A DNA stretch of 64,000 nt from Notospermus geniculatus (lineage: Eukaryota; Nemertea; Pilidiophora; Heteronemertea; Lineidae), in the NCBI GenBank assembly GCA_002633025.1, contig NMRB01001856.1:1893-65892 (forward strand). Reading direction: 5' to 3'. Below the pieces are notes generated by a model. It saw only the letters and a program-made list of their open reading frames with translations. It had not been told where the DNA came from and did no database searches. Within the stretch, counting starts at the first letter, position 1. Each line of letters opens with the position of its first letter. The translations under genes were made by a program, and so were the position numbers. Shown here in pieces: positions 43,158-54,252 of this stretch.

Positions 43158-43532
43158 AGCCGTGGTTACACTACATAAAATCCCCGTTTTTTTTGCGGTC
43201 ACGCCTATGAATTGCCGGGCTTCATGAAACCCGTGTCTGAAAAACACGGGTTTTTGGAACACGGCAAGCTGGCCGTGCTTTTCGAAATCACCGTGTTTCG
43301 TTAGTTCTTAGCACGGCTACAGATGGCGCAGCTATTAAGTGACCTCGTTTTCGCGCCTCCAACAATGTGGGCCAATACAAAAATGACCGAAGAGTCAATG
43401 CATGCAGCGCAACTGTCGCCAGGCTACTTAACTACAATGTAGTAGTGTGACCTCTCACCGGGCTTTTCGCACAGACGGGTTTGACACGGGTCTGGAAAAA
43501 CACGTGTATTTTCAACAAGTGTAACCGTTGCT
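43158..43532. repeat. Diverged AGCCGTGGTTACAC-type MITE
   Basis: The ends AGCCGTGGTTACACTACATAA and AAGTGTAACCGTTGCT enclose CACGGGTTTTTGGAACACGG-type arms. Its right end equals the start of the window (1-45). 43533-44197 holds only a short (ACATGT)n run at 43588-43607. Confidence 0.75.
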
Positions 43533-44197
43533 ATAGTTAGTGAACGAATTATAACCAAGAGACATCCCAAGTCATTCAGTGTAACGTACATGTACATGTA
43601 CATGTACCTCGATTTAAAAAGGCCACTTTTAGATTGGCAGATACAATGTATGTGAGTTAAGCCATTCGTCTGTAATTTAATGAGTTTATTTTTAATTAAG
43701 CTTTTAACTGGTCGGTTATCGGCCGATGAACATATTAGGATATCATATGTTCCTAAATGATTGAAATAGGAGACAGAAATCTGAAAAAGGATCCACACTA
43801 AGTAGACGACGTACAGGCAGCCTTCATGGTCGTCTCCTGTCTACCGTTGTAGTTGACGATCGTACGAGTAAACTACCAATAAAAGGTTGGTTTTCCGTAC
43901 GTAATACATACTAGCATAAAGAAATCAATCATAAAGGTTCAACTTACAAATTTAGCATTTTATAAATGTGGACACTGTCAGTATCCCTTCAAGCCTCAAC
44001 AGATTTGCATTCTGACTCTTCCATAATGACAGGCAAGACCCTTCTGCATGTTTAGTGCAAATTTTGTTGGATTCTGACTAGTTGATCTTATGATACAAAA
44101 GGACTGAAATAATGAGAACCCCACGAACGATGAGAGCGCAGGGTCATCTGTGTACATTTGAATAGGCTATTTGCAGGGGATATTTTGGAGGACAAAA

Positions 44198-44747
44198 CAA
44201 GGGCGTAGGCTGATGTAAGCCTGGGGACAGTGTGGTGATTCAAACACAAAATTATTTTATTCGTACGCGATTTTACTCATGCATAACTAATCGTGTTGAC
44301 TATTTTTGCAGTTGTTTAGGCAAATAGAAGGGGTGACAGCTTATTTCGTAATCACCCGTCACCCCTTCCATTTACCAGATAAACTGCGAATGCGACAAGC
44401 ACCATTAGTTATGCATCAACGACTTCGCGTACGAATAAAATAATTTTGTGTTTGAGGGAGGTGCACATTTTTTTGGCAGCGGAACTCCTCATGCAGCATA
44501 GGCATGAAATTTCACAGTATGCCGAAGAGTAATAAAGGTTTGCTCTGGATGGGGGGTCTGGGGGGCTCCCCCAGAAAATGTTTGGAATCTAGATGCTCTG
44601 AGACGTGATTCAGTGCTATTCTTAGCCAAAATTTACATGATTACAAGGTTGATTTTTTTCTGCTTTCCCAGAGCGGAACTCTCTTACTGCTGTGGGGAGG
44701 TGCACGTGCACCCAGTGCACCCCCCCCCTCCCCAGCCTACGCCCCTG
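44198..44747. mobile_element. CAGGGGCGTAGGCTG-end element with 5-bp target duplication
   Basis: Left CAAGGGCGTAGGCTG and right CAGCCTACGCCCCTG form a 15-bp inverted repeat with one mismatch. CAAAA is duplicated (44193-44197, 44748-44752). The right half contains GGGGGTCTGGGGGGCTCCCCCAGAAAA, typical of such elements. It is split by the MITE at 44240-44455. Confidence 0.8.
44240..44455. repeat. Nested 216-bp MITE (TCAAACACAAAATTATTTTA)
   Basis: Arms of about 55 bp, ending TCAAACACAAAATTATTTTA, are nearly perfect complements. The centre contains GGGGTGACAGC / GTCACCCCTTCC. It lies inside the 44198-44747 element and is therefore younger. Confidence 0.85.
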
Positions 44748-45126
44748 CAAAAAGATTCAACAACCGCAGACCCTTAGGTTGCTCCGGCCTGATGCTTGAC
44801 CGTCTGACCGTCGATCATGTCACAGAAGGCCACCATTTTTCTAAGCACTTAATCGACGTTCTGTCAATATCATTCTACTACAAAGAGATACCATTTACTT
44901 CATGGTTAGTGTTGATCACATTTGAAGGGCTTTCTACAATAGTATACTATCGACTCAATGTTCTTCCACAGTCTAGGAAAGAAAATCGCTTTATCAATAC
45001 TATTCATTGCGGGGCAGGACAGGGTTTCTCTGCGAAGATATGGGCCTACTCCAATGTTCTGTCGCAAATTGACGCGCGGAAGAAGCCCTACATATGTGTG
45101 ACGTCATGAAAGTAGTTCATGAACCT

Positions 45127-46021
45127 TGAAAGCACTCGCATTGAAAAACTGCTTCGTCAAAATGACGAACTTAGGTTCGTTTTCCATTTATCACCAAACT
45201 AGGCCGTGGGCCAAAAGCTGTATCCTGTCAGTTCGTTGTGACCCTCTGGGGGCAACTTCATTTCTTTTTTATTTCAGAGAAAAGGTCATTTTCAAGTAAT
45301 TTTCAAAAAGTTCCCGCGTCAAAAGTTGCTCCTAAGTTTTTTATAATGGGATTTGGATTTCATCATTGGATGTCAATTAGACGCTACAATGGACTTATGT
45401 ATTAGGAGGACGGGTGACGACAGCTAACTTTTGAACGGTTGGATTTGCACCCCATAAATGTATTACCAACAGATAGAAATATGCTGCCTCGGAACCAAAT
45501 AAGCCTCCTAAACCTGGGTTCAGATCGCTCTAACATGTTGTTTCAGCAGAACCCCATAAGGAGTCTGACTAGTACTACCGAGAACGTGTCATTTTTGTGA
45601 TATTAAAATTGTCATAACTTTCTTGATATGCCGTTAATTAACAGCTAATTACTAATTAAGGAGCAACTATTTTTGCGGGAACTTTGCATTTTCTGATAGT
45701 TCGGACCACTAATTACCTAAATCAAGTGGAGTTCTCTTGCCCCCAGAAAGTCACCACGAACTCAAAAACTAAGCCCCGCACAGATTTTGGCCCACGGCCT
45801 AAACTGAGTACCGTATCTAATTCGTCGAAATGGCAATCCACGGTTCGTCATTTGGACGAACCTTGTTAGAGATTGTTTGAGATACAACAAGGGTTCGTCA
45901 AAATGAGGAACCGTGGATTTGTCATTTCGACGAATTAGATACCGGTACTCAGTTTGGTGATAAATGGAAAACAAACCTTATAGGTCGTCATTTTGACGAA
46001 GCACAGTTTTTCAGTGCTTCC
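45127..46021. mobile_element. 0.9-kb palindromic element with a nested palindrome
   Basis: GAAAGCACT..TTGAAAAACTGCTTCGTC, TTCCATTTATCACCAAACT and GGCCGTGGGCCAAAA pair with the right half (TTTTGGCCCACGGCC, AGTTTGGTGATAAATGGAA, GACGAAGCACAGTTTTTCA). Nested at 45804-45952 is a second palindrome (CTGAGTACCGTATCTAATTC and complement; loop near 45880) inserted within the right arm (CCTAAA|TTTGGTG). Confidence 0.8.
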
Positions 46022-46040
46022 AGGATCACTTCACGTCGCA

Positions 46041-46473
46041 AATTTACGAAAGCCCAGAATCTCATTCAAAATTCAAAATTCAATATTGAATTTTGAATTT
46101 TGAAGTGAGAAAACTGCCACTTCAAAATTCAGAATTCAATATTGAATTTTGAATTTTGAATGAGAATTATATGTGTAGCCTACTGAACTCACCAAGTTCT
46201 TCCAGTGTAAATGATCAGCTATCAGAAACGTATAAGCAACAAGGCTATCATTCCCATTGTCTTCCTTCACCTTGATTTTTTTGGACGCCGGCCATTTTCA
46301 AACAGATAACCAGTTCAATATTGAATTTCGAATTTTGTAGTGGCGCTATTTGTTCACTTCAAAATTCAGTATTGAATTCTGAATTTTGAAGTGGCAATTT
46401 TCCCACTTCAAAATTCAAAGTTGAATATTAAATTTTGAATTTTGAATGAGCATTCTGCGCTTTCGTACAAATT
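46041..46473. repeat. Element made of TTCAAAATTCAATATTGAATTTTGAA palindromes
   Basis: The outer ends AATTTACGAAAGCCCAGAAT and complement. The interior has four to five copies of a 26-bp AATATT-centred palindrome separated by GAAGTG..CACTTC words. Confidence 0.8.
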
Positions 46474-47060
46474 AGCTCATCTTGCCAGCTGCAAAACCAC
46501 TGTGTTGTTGTTGCTGTAGTCTTACTTACTATTTTTATCCATATCACTTTGTAAAAGGTTCGAGACTACTCTAAGATCTTTATTCACCAATTGGCTTTAA
46601 AGTGATGCAATAGTCTTTCTTGGCAACCTCTTGCTCCAAGAGATGATAATTGAATTGATGTCATTTCTTCATAGGCCAAACTGTGTCTTGGTCTCTCTGC
46701 TTGGTGGAAAAAGTCAAGAGAAAGGCCACATAATGGTGATAAGATTAGGACGGATTGGCATCTGTCCATTTGGTGCATTAAGTTGGAAAAAATAGGCAAA
46801 AAGTTTTGCCTCAGAGAACTGAGCCGAGGAATCGGTAGTTTCGCCGTTTCAATTTCAAACGCGGGAACTCGTCTGTTGCAATGTCCTTCAGCATTATGTT
46901 TTACCTGACGTTCTGTGGCCGCCACAGAACTTGACTGAAGAGAAAAGGACGCCTTTTTCTAGATATTCAACCAACACTCCAAGTAGTATTGAATCGGTTT
47001 TTGGTTCAAACGGTGATCATCTCCTGCGAGTCTGGCAGGAATGCTGGCAAAGTAGGTCTA
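46474..47060. other. No recognisable gene or repeat
   Basis: The frame read on the minus strand here starts at a GTG, not ATG, and shows no domain. Nothing else is supported. Confidence 0.4.
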
Positions 47061-48000
47061 CACTCTTAGCAAAAGGGTTCTTTGGCCTTTCAAAGAACCC
47101 TTTCTTCTAGAGGGTTCTATCTAGAACCCTAAAGAACCCCAGGGTGCTGAAATCCACATCAAGAAATCTGTGAATGCGTGAGAATACAACCGGTACACCG
47201 TGCTCCAGCTGATGAATATCTTTATTCACGAGGTCTAATGAAATAAATACACTTTTGCATCGAGCGTCGTAGCGAAATCTGCGATTAAATTTTGAGCGTA
47301 CTACAAAGAACCCCTCTGTGAGGGTTCTCCCACAGTGGCAGGCAAAGAACCCCCGTAGGGTTCTTTGTTTGCCACAGTGGGAGAACCTCACCCCTTTATT
47401 TTAGTAGTCAATTTCGTTTTCGTGTTCATTGCATAAATCATTTTGTTTGTTTCAAACCTCACAGATATGGTTGGCAAATCAACTGAGCAGGGTAAATCTG
47501 GTACACTCCCTCAAACTCGTCCCCAGTGGGTTTACGTTCCTACGACACCACTGGAAAGGGCTGACGACTTCAGGAATACTGCGCATGCGCGATATGCTAA
47601 TTTTGAGGCGAATCACACCGAAGCTGGCACCCGCGGCTTGATGTTCCGAACTAAACTATTCGTTTGAAATTGCTCTAATAATCAAATTCGTGTTTTGGGT
47701 GTATGTATATGGCCTTTTAGGCATATACATGTATGATATTTTTCAGTCATCGAAGAACGAAATATTGTGTGAAACAAACATTTTGGCACGCTGCCAGCGG
47801 TTGACCAGAAATTTTGGTCAAGTCGCAGCCCTTGCCAGAGATATCCTCGGATGAGGTAGATCTGGGTACGAGATTGACACTCCCTATTAATTTCTCTACA
47901 TTTCTCTTAAAGTTCCTTAGGGTTCCAGATAGAACCTTTTAGTAGCAGACAGTTCCATGACAGGCAAAGAACCCTCTTGGAACCTTTTTTGCTAAGAGTG
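47061..48000. mobile_element. CACTCTTAGC-end, TA-flanked element carrying exon-like DNA (940 bp)
   Basis: The ends CACTCTTAGCAAAAGGGTTCT and AGGAACCTTTTTTGCTAAGAGTG-like complement are flanked by TA (47059-47060, 48001-48002), as expected for Tc1/mariner-type insertion. AGGGTTCT/AGAACCC words mark both ends and also a centre (47302-47395). Unlike the 267-bp relative at 4737-5003, the interior contains two gene-like pieces (47150-47300 minus; 47465-47667 plus). Either one Pack-MITE-like element captured host sequence, or two shorter copies bracket unique DNA. Confidence 0.6.
47465..47667 (+). CDS. Candidate terminal exon inside the CACTCTTAGC element
   Basis: A pyrimidine-rich tract and AG (TTTGTTTCAAACCTCACAG|AT, AG at 47463-47464) precede an open frame with ATG at 47467: MVGKSTEQGKSGTLPQTRPQ, then WVYVPTTPLERADDFRNTAH.. 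to a stop at 47665-47667 (66 residues). The composition is protein-like (PQWVYVPTTPLERADD). I do not recognise the family. No polyadenylation signal is seen close by. It could be a genuine last exon or a captured fragment. Confidence 0.35.
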
Positions 48001-48284
48001 TAGGAGAGATATGTAAATCCGGAATTTGTACCGGGGATTTGTGAATCCGGAATGTGTACCGGAATTTCAAACATTCGGCGTTTGAACCAGCTTGGCCTCA
48101 CCAGGATTCGGCTGTAAAACAACCTAATAAGCCTATTTCGTGACTGTTTACAACCACCAGGCTACTATTTTCGGCCTCCCGATTAATACCACGTACACGC
48201 CTTCCAAGGCACGGCCTGATTGGCTGATTTAAAAGTCACGCTCTGGTGGGCTGAAGGCGGAAGACGGGGGTTGGTTTATTTGTC

Positions 48285-48480
48285 TTAGTAATTTGCATAC
48301 TCCGTTTGTAGTGAAGTTATTTGTTTCATTGGAGTGGTTGGAATGAGTTCAGTAGGCATGTCTTTGTCTTTCTTGATTACAACCACATCAAAGCAATCTT
48401 TTCTGTTGTGTCGATGAATTCCGGCTGGTAGCCTTGGCATCAGGCGGAAGTAGAACTTGGCAAACAACATACCCTCAGTT
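48285..48480 (-). CDS. Terminal coding exon of an unidentified gene
   Basis: On the minus strand a pyrimidine-containing tract ends in CCTTCAG (AG at plus 48481-48482), followed by 65 open codons ending in TAA (plus 48285-48287). The peptide reads TEGMLFAKFYFRLMPRLPAG, IHRHNRKDCFDVVVIKKDKD, MPTELIPTTPMKQITSLQTE and YANY. Codon use and composition are those of a real, beta-rich protein followed by a hydrophilic tail. AATAAA lies four bases after the stop (plus 48275-48280), consistent with a last exon or, being so close, with coincidence. The family is not recognised. Earlier exons would lie at higher coordinates on this strand; I did not find them. Confidence 0.5.
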
Positions 48481-48605
48481 CTGAAGGTTATTTGTAATGA
48501 AGAAGGGATTCGTGGATTTATTAATACAGTAGGCCCTAATTTTAGGAAATGAATTGACAAAAAGCGATTGCCGTTCTTTGTTTTTAATAGTTCTAATAGT
48601 TGGAA

Positions 48606-48680
48606 TGTTGAGCCACGGTGGTGTAGTGGTTCGGGTCTCCGACTAGCGGTCAGAAGGTCCATCGTATCTACCACGTGGAA
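48606..48680 (+). repeat. tRNA-like A-box sequence (SINE head relic)
   Basis: GGTGGTGTAGTGGTTCGGGTCTCCGACTAGCGGTCAGAAGG resembles the 5' half of a tRNA (A box TGGTGTAGTGG). The B box is degraded and the sequence runs into a TAGTGAGG-type MITE at 48683. Confidence 0.45.
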
Positions 48681-48682
48681 AA

Positions 48683-48937
48683 GAAAGATAAATTTCAAAG
48701 TTTGATATACACGGTAACGCTATCGGTAACGTCATACGCAAAAAGACGCACTTGCAGCAGGCGATATTTATGGTACCAACCATCTCCTGAAATACATTAT
48801 GTCATAGAAATGAAAGTCCAATTTCGTACATGTGTACATGTATTTCGTACTTCGTGTTTTCGTCAGATAAGGGAGGTTTCGCAAAGGTGACGAAAAACGA
48901 AGTACGAATTACGAAATTGGATTTCATTTCCATGCAC
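48683..48937. repeat. TAGTGAGG-type MITE pieces
   Basis: 48683-48867 is the right half of the family and 48869-48937 a left end in direct succession (CAGATAAGGGAGGTTTCGC). Another right end is at 49386-49454, just after the single N at 49378. Confidence 0.75.
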
Positions 48938-49683
48938 TCTTAAAAAATTCTTGTCACCGCAACTTGTCTGCGAATATGGATGAGATGCTTTAATCAGCCT
49001 GACGAATTACGTCATTCATGACACAATTTACTTGTCATGGCGAGTCGCACATCTCTGTGACGAGTTCAGTTTATCCAGTTGACAAGGTCTCTAGTTATGG
49101 CGATAAGTTTCAGGTTGCAGGACATTATTGCGCATGCGCTTCCCTCACATTTATCGCTCAATTTCTTGAACTCTAAGCATGCTGTCACCATCGTTACCTC
49201 AATAGCCACGAGGGTTTAGGGTTTATGTCTAGTAGTTTATACATTTCATAGGTCGTAGGTTCGAATCCCGCCGTAGGCCCTGAAATTTGGGAGAATTTTT
49301 CTTTCATATGTACCTGTTATTAGTACTTGTAACTACCGCATAACGGTATCTTGGCGCATAATTTTTAATTTTTGTGTNTACATAAGTCCTGGAAATGAAG
49401 TTGAATTTCGTATTTCGTACTCCGTGTTTCGTCAGATTTGCGAAACCTCACTATTTGGGAAACCTCGCTAATGAATGATGTTGAGAACACAGGTGCTGAT
49501 AATTCCTCCCGAGGCGATGTGATTCTGATCAACAGCCGTCCACTCTGCACCAGTCTTGCATTTTTCACCGCTGATGGTTAAGAGAATGGATTCCGTTGGT
49601 TTAGAAAGAAATAACGAAACTGCACTTAGTAAAATTGGGTGATTTTCTTTCTTCTGTAATCATTGATTGGTAGATATATCCAA

Positions 49684-50094
49684 AGCCCTGGTTACACTTA
49701 TCTAAAATACCCGTGCTTTTTGAGACACGGCTTTTTTCCCAACCAAAAACACGGCGTTGACACGGCGAGCGGTTACACTTCTTAAAATGCGATTGGTAAT
49801 AAGTTCTGTAACCAGGCGATAGGGGCACTACATGTAGGCAATTCTCCGTAATCAAGTGGCTACTGGAGGCGTGAAATCGCCTATACGCATGCGCATGACT
49901 CATCGATTTGCATCGCCGTCTGTCGGGGTGCTCGGAACTGCAGGCAGACACGGGGATTTCGCGTAGCCCCTTCGAGCTCGATGGGGCTAATAAGCGCGGG
50001 GATTTCAGACACGGGTCTGTTTAGACTCGGCGATTTATAGGTGTAACCTCAAAATCCCTGGGGTAAGCAAGCGGATTTATGGAGTGCAACCACT
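49684..50094. repeat. AGCCGTGGTTACAC-family MITE, 411 bp
   Basis: Close relative of 19153-19611, sharing GGCGATAGGGGCACT, GCATGCGCATGACTCATCG and CGAGCTCG.TGGGGCTAATAA words. Confidence 0.85.
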
Positions 50095-50127
50095 ATACCA
50101 ACTTCTCTTAAAGCGTTCTTGGTCAGG

Positions 50128-50675
50128 TTAAAGTCCTACATGCACCTTTTTTGCAGCTTGTATAATCATTTGGCACAGAATTACAGTGAAAAAGCTTTTT
50201 ATTTCATTAAAAAATTCCAATCGGTTAGAAAGTTATGGTTGATTTTGTGAATGACTCAGCTAAAATCAGAATGGTGTAAGTCTGCCTCATTAAGTGATGT
50301 CACACTAGGGAATTTGCATAATGAACATGTCATTTCCCTGATTAGAGCGGCCTAGTAACCAAATTAAGCAATGTATGTGATGGGAAATTCAACAAAATGC
50401 AATTATCATGCAGAAACCATGCATCCAGCGTACTCTGGGTGGGTCAAATTGGAATGAATTTTTCCCTAGTATTATGTCACGAATAAATTATCATATTTCA
50501 TTGTTGAAGTCGTTCACAGGTACGGTTTTTAGCCCAATGATTTTGACTGACAAAATCCTTGATATCTCGCTTACATAATTTCATGAAACAAACCGCAAAA
50601 TGTAGTTCTGTCTGAGTGCTGTACAAAGCTGAAAAAGAGTGAGAATTTATTTTTGACGTGCACATAGGACTTTAA
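50128..50675. repeat. TTAA-flanked MITE (AGTCCTACATGCACC..), 540 bp
   Basis: The ends AGTCCTACATGCAC and GTGCACATAGGACT, with TTAA on both sides (50128-50131, 50672-50675). The inner arms pair only loosely. Confidence 0.75.
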
Positions 50676-51153
50676 TATCGCTGCCATGACGATTTCAGCT
50701 CAGCCCGAGTGTTCCAACGTTTCAACCAGAGCAATCTAGGCCTATTGAAATGAACTCCAATTCCTCCAACGTCCTGTCAGAATACCTAATTTTGGTTCAC
50801 AACGACACTCCACGTCAATAAACGATTTCTTTTATATCAAATGGGTGTCAATGAAAAGAATTAGTTTAAGAAATACCTGACGATGATTGTTTCCGAGATA
50901 AAGCAATTAATAGTTAAAAGCTGGCACTAATTGAACAAAGCAACTGTCACTTTGTGTGCGAATAGAATCGATCCGATATACGCTGGTGTGAGAACAACAT
51001 TGTACACCCTTCCATTACTGCATTGGTACTGGCTTTTTTCAATACGAGATGAATCGTAGTCCGAGCATGAATGGTGGCATGCAGCACTCTGAATGCAGAA
51101 AACATTCCGATGCAATGCAGGAGAAACTGGGCTCACGGGAAAGCCAACAGTAG

Positions 51154-51405
51154 GGAGTTTTCGCCAAGCCTCCGAAACGCCAACGCGAACGCCAAACTCA
51201 TTGGGTCATATGAATAAAGACTAGCAAATGCTTTTACGTCAAATTTGTAAAGCGCTGCCTAGTTGTGCAGTTGTATTGCAGAATTCAAGTAAAAGCATTT
51301 CCTCATATCTTGATTCATATGGTACATTGTTCGATGCCACGAACGGAGCACCGAACAAAAGGATAGACGTTCGCGTTGGCGTTTCGGGGGCTTTGCGGAA
51401 ACTCT
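51154..51405. mobile_element. MITE (GAGTTTTCGCCAAGCCTCCG) with a nested MITE
   Basis: GAAACGCCAACGCGAACG pairs with CGTTCGCGTTGGCGTTTC. Nested at 51204-51325 is an AGCAAATGCTTTT-type palindrome (CATATGAATAAAGACTAGCAAATGC and complement). Confidence 0.75.
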
Positions 51406-51406
51406 A

Positions 51407-52336
51407 AGGCCTGTATTCTAGAACGTTCCTTTAGCGTTAAGGGAGACTTTAAGTATATCTTTAGCTAATTTTTTTTCAAGAACGAACCTTTATCTCGGGC
51501 CAAAGATCACCTTTAGGTACCTCCCTTTAGCAAAGGTTGGGTCGTTTCAAGAACCTTTCTTCATCACAGGAAATACTTTATTTTGCCTTAAGGAGGCCTT
51601 TAAACGTAGGTTGGTCTGTAGTATCCACCTTCGTGGTAAAGGACGACCTTTAAAACCCTTTAGTACCTAGTGTCCACAAACGTGTACATTACGTAATACC
51701 TGTTAATATCAGACATCAATAAAAATATGTCCCACATACACCCCTTGACATGATCAAAAGCCTAAAGCCCACATGTGTGGACATTTAGTTCTCACTATCA
51801 ATGACAGAGGGCAGCACTAGTCAATGTACAATGCTGTTGAAGGTAATGACCACATATGTGGACAACAGGCTGTCGAAGAATATGATTTTTTCAAAATTCC
51901 TTTTTGATTTATTTCCGTGATTGGCTATTGTTAACTGGATTAAAATCAGTTTGTAGTCTAAGTTGATGTCCTTCTTGATTATGATGATGATCATGGTGAT
52001 GTTGATGTACTATGAGACAAAATGGCTGATTCTGAACCATTCCTGCACAACCTGGTATCCACATATGTGGCCGCTTGAAAATGATTGGCTGATGCAATTT
52101 TTTTTAAAAAAATGCATATTTTGTCTTACATACACCCGAAAATGGCCTGCAAACACGATTTAGAGGTTCTCCCTACAAAAAACCCGGTTCAGGCACTAAA
52201 GGGTTAAATAAAAGTGTGGTTCTTGAATTATAGCATTTGTTAAAGGAGCCTTTAGCAAAGGACCTCCTAGTAAAGGAAGCCTTTATAAAGGTCTACTTTA
52301 GGCTTATTTAAAGGAGGGTTTAAGAATACGGGCCTA
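51407..52336. mobile_element. AGGCCTGTATTCTAGAACG-end element, 0.93 kb
   Basis: The left AGGCCTGTATTCTAGAACGTTCC and right GTTTAAGAATACGGGCCT ends pair, with many CCTTTAG / CTAAAGG words in both halves. The middle (51690-52190) contains three CCACATATGTGG-type palindromes and ATACACCC words, possibly another insertion. Confidence 0.65.
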
Positions 52337-52573
52337 ATTGTCAAAGATAGTCACCCTCTGTTCAGTCAATAGAGGGCACTCTGATTGTGGGGCGAGAATA
52401 TCATAGTCAACATTGAATCAGTTAACATAATATGCTGTTTAAGCCAATCAAAAAGTGTGATTACGTTTTCCCCGGTGCTTCACCGCAATATTGAGCTGTC
52501 ATTGGTCGATCTAGTAAAGTGCCATCTGGTGGTTCTCCTTGCACTTTGCGGCCAATCGTGAGAATGGTTGTGG

Positions 52574-54252
52574 CGCTCATACCTCGCACCAATCTGTTAC
52601 GCCGTGCTCGCAGGATTGTGGGTAATCAAGATGTCGTCGGGTGAACTACTTTCTTGGCTGATCATGTGATCCCTCGATCCCTGTGGTTTCTAGGATCAAA
52701 ATACCTATAAACCTCGCTTATTATGAGATTTGTTACTTGCTAAAAATTGTTCACAAAAAATCTGTAAATATTTTTGCATTAAAAAGGAATGCTAAGCCAA
52801 TAACTTGGATTTATTTTTCGACCAAGATTCCTACGCTGTGATGAGGTCGCGGACGTACACCTCGGCCAAATCTGGCCGATGTGATGCGTTCCACGGCTAC
52901 ACAGGTCTGTGCATAATCAGTCTCGCACAATCAGTCTCGCGCAGCGCAGCCTGTGTGGACACAATGGAGGCCAGTGCACACACCAAGATAAGTGCTTCAA
53001 TTGTACCATGCTGAGCTCGTTGATTGTACCAACATGAACTGGTAGTCCACGCCTTTGTATTGTTTCTAGATAAAGAACAAAACGTTGAGGGAATCTTTGT
53101 CTGTGGTCAAACCGTCTGAGAGATTCTTGGACTTCTGATCACTTTGATGATCTTGTCGGAAATGTATTGTTGAGTTCGTCCGGTGTCCACCTCCACATGT
53201 TGTAGGCACTGCTCAACCTAATCTGTTTTCAGAACAATGATAAAGCCAATCTCATTCAAGTCAATAACTTAGACGAGAATAATGGCAACTTAATGAAAAT
53301 GCGGAATGACACCCAAAACCGGAATGGCGGAGCCAATTTAAACATTCCACCGTATTATAAATAGCAACAGAACACGTGATCGAACGAGTTTTGTCAACGA
53401 CGGTTTCCCCTTCGGTTCTCCACCCCCTCTGCCATTACGCATGGTTATAGTCAACATTTATAACGCGACTCCAGGTTTGACATGTATGGTGGAGAACGGA
53501 AAGGGTGGTCGTCGTTGACTACTTACACCGCGGCGGTAATTTTAGTAATGTGTCGTTATTCGTCAAATCTATAAATTAAGTCTTTTTTTAGATGTAATAT
53601 ACTTCCAAAAAGCTGAAAGCTTCATTGCCGATAATTTCACCGTTTTATACATTATGGTTTCGTTCCGGTTTTAGGGTCATTCCGCATTTTCATTTCTGTT
53701 CCGTTCTGGCAAAAATATTAAGTATTCCGTTCCGAGGGTAATAAACCCGTTTTACATATCCATTTTGGGTATGCAAACACATGCTTCATGCGGCGCTGCG
53801 AGAACATACGCATTCTCGATCATGTGACGTGCCGTGGCCAATCAGCGTCCTTGCAGAAATCGTCGTTTTAGTCATAAGACCCTCGCTCCCTGGGTCTGGC
53901 TTCCGTGCAGTTCCATGTAGTTAGTGGCTTCAGGGTTTTGGCGACCGAGGTTCTGACTTTAGAAAAAGACAAAAAATACGCTCGATCACACACTAAACAG
54001 GTGTTTCTCTTGTCAGTGGAAGTAAAACCAAGGTCGGTCATATTCGGGGAGGAGTCCAAACAGATGACCGCGTGATGAGTTGACCGACTCTTTCTCGAAG
54101 AAGCTCTCCGCTGCTTGAGATGAATCGCCGATCGCTCGATGAGCTAAATAAACAAAGAGTAGCAGCTGTTGACACAGTCAATTTCTTGTAGATTTTTATC
54201 TTCGCTATTCTGTAACCATTCAATTCACATCTAAATTCGTGATGTGCAAGAT
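52574..54252. repeat. 1.68-kb duplicated segment, copy 1 (ends at N gap)
   Basis: About 98% identical by eye to 55389-57069, in the same orientation. It ends exactly at the assembly gap. It contains a palindromic MITE (53392-53520, GTCAACGACGG and complement) nested in another (53283-53707, AATGAAAATGCGGAATGAC and complement), and a CCAAT-containing stretch (53838-53850). Frames in it change amino acids between copies or gain stops, so no coding exon is called. Confidence 0.85.

Noticed and set aside
46584-46925. 113-residue minus-strand frame beginning AATERQ
   Set aside because: The start codon is GTG, not ATG; no domain or splice signals.
52805-53014. Frame MDLFFDQDSYAVMRSRTYTS and its repeat at 55622
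   Set aside because: Overlapping frames are open on both strands; differences between copies are non-synonymous; part of it recurs as a dispersed repeat at 32450.
53868-54223. Minus-strand frames MDSSPNMTDLGFTS and MNGYRIAKIKIYKK
   Set aside because: The second segment copy has a stop in the first frame and only non-synonymous changes in the second; no splice evidence.
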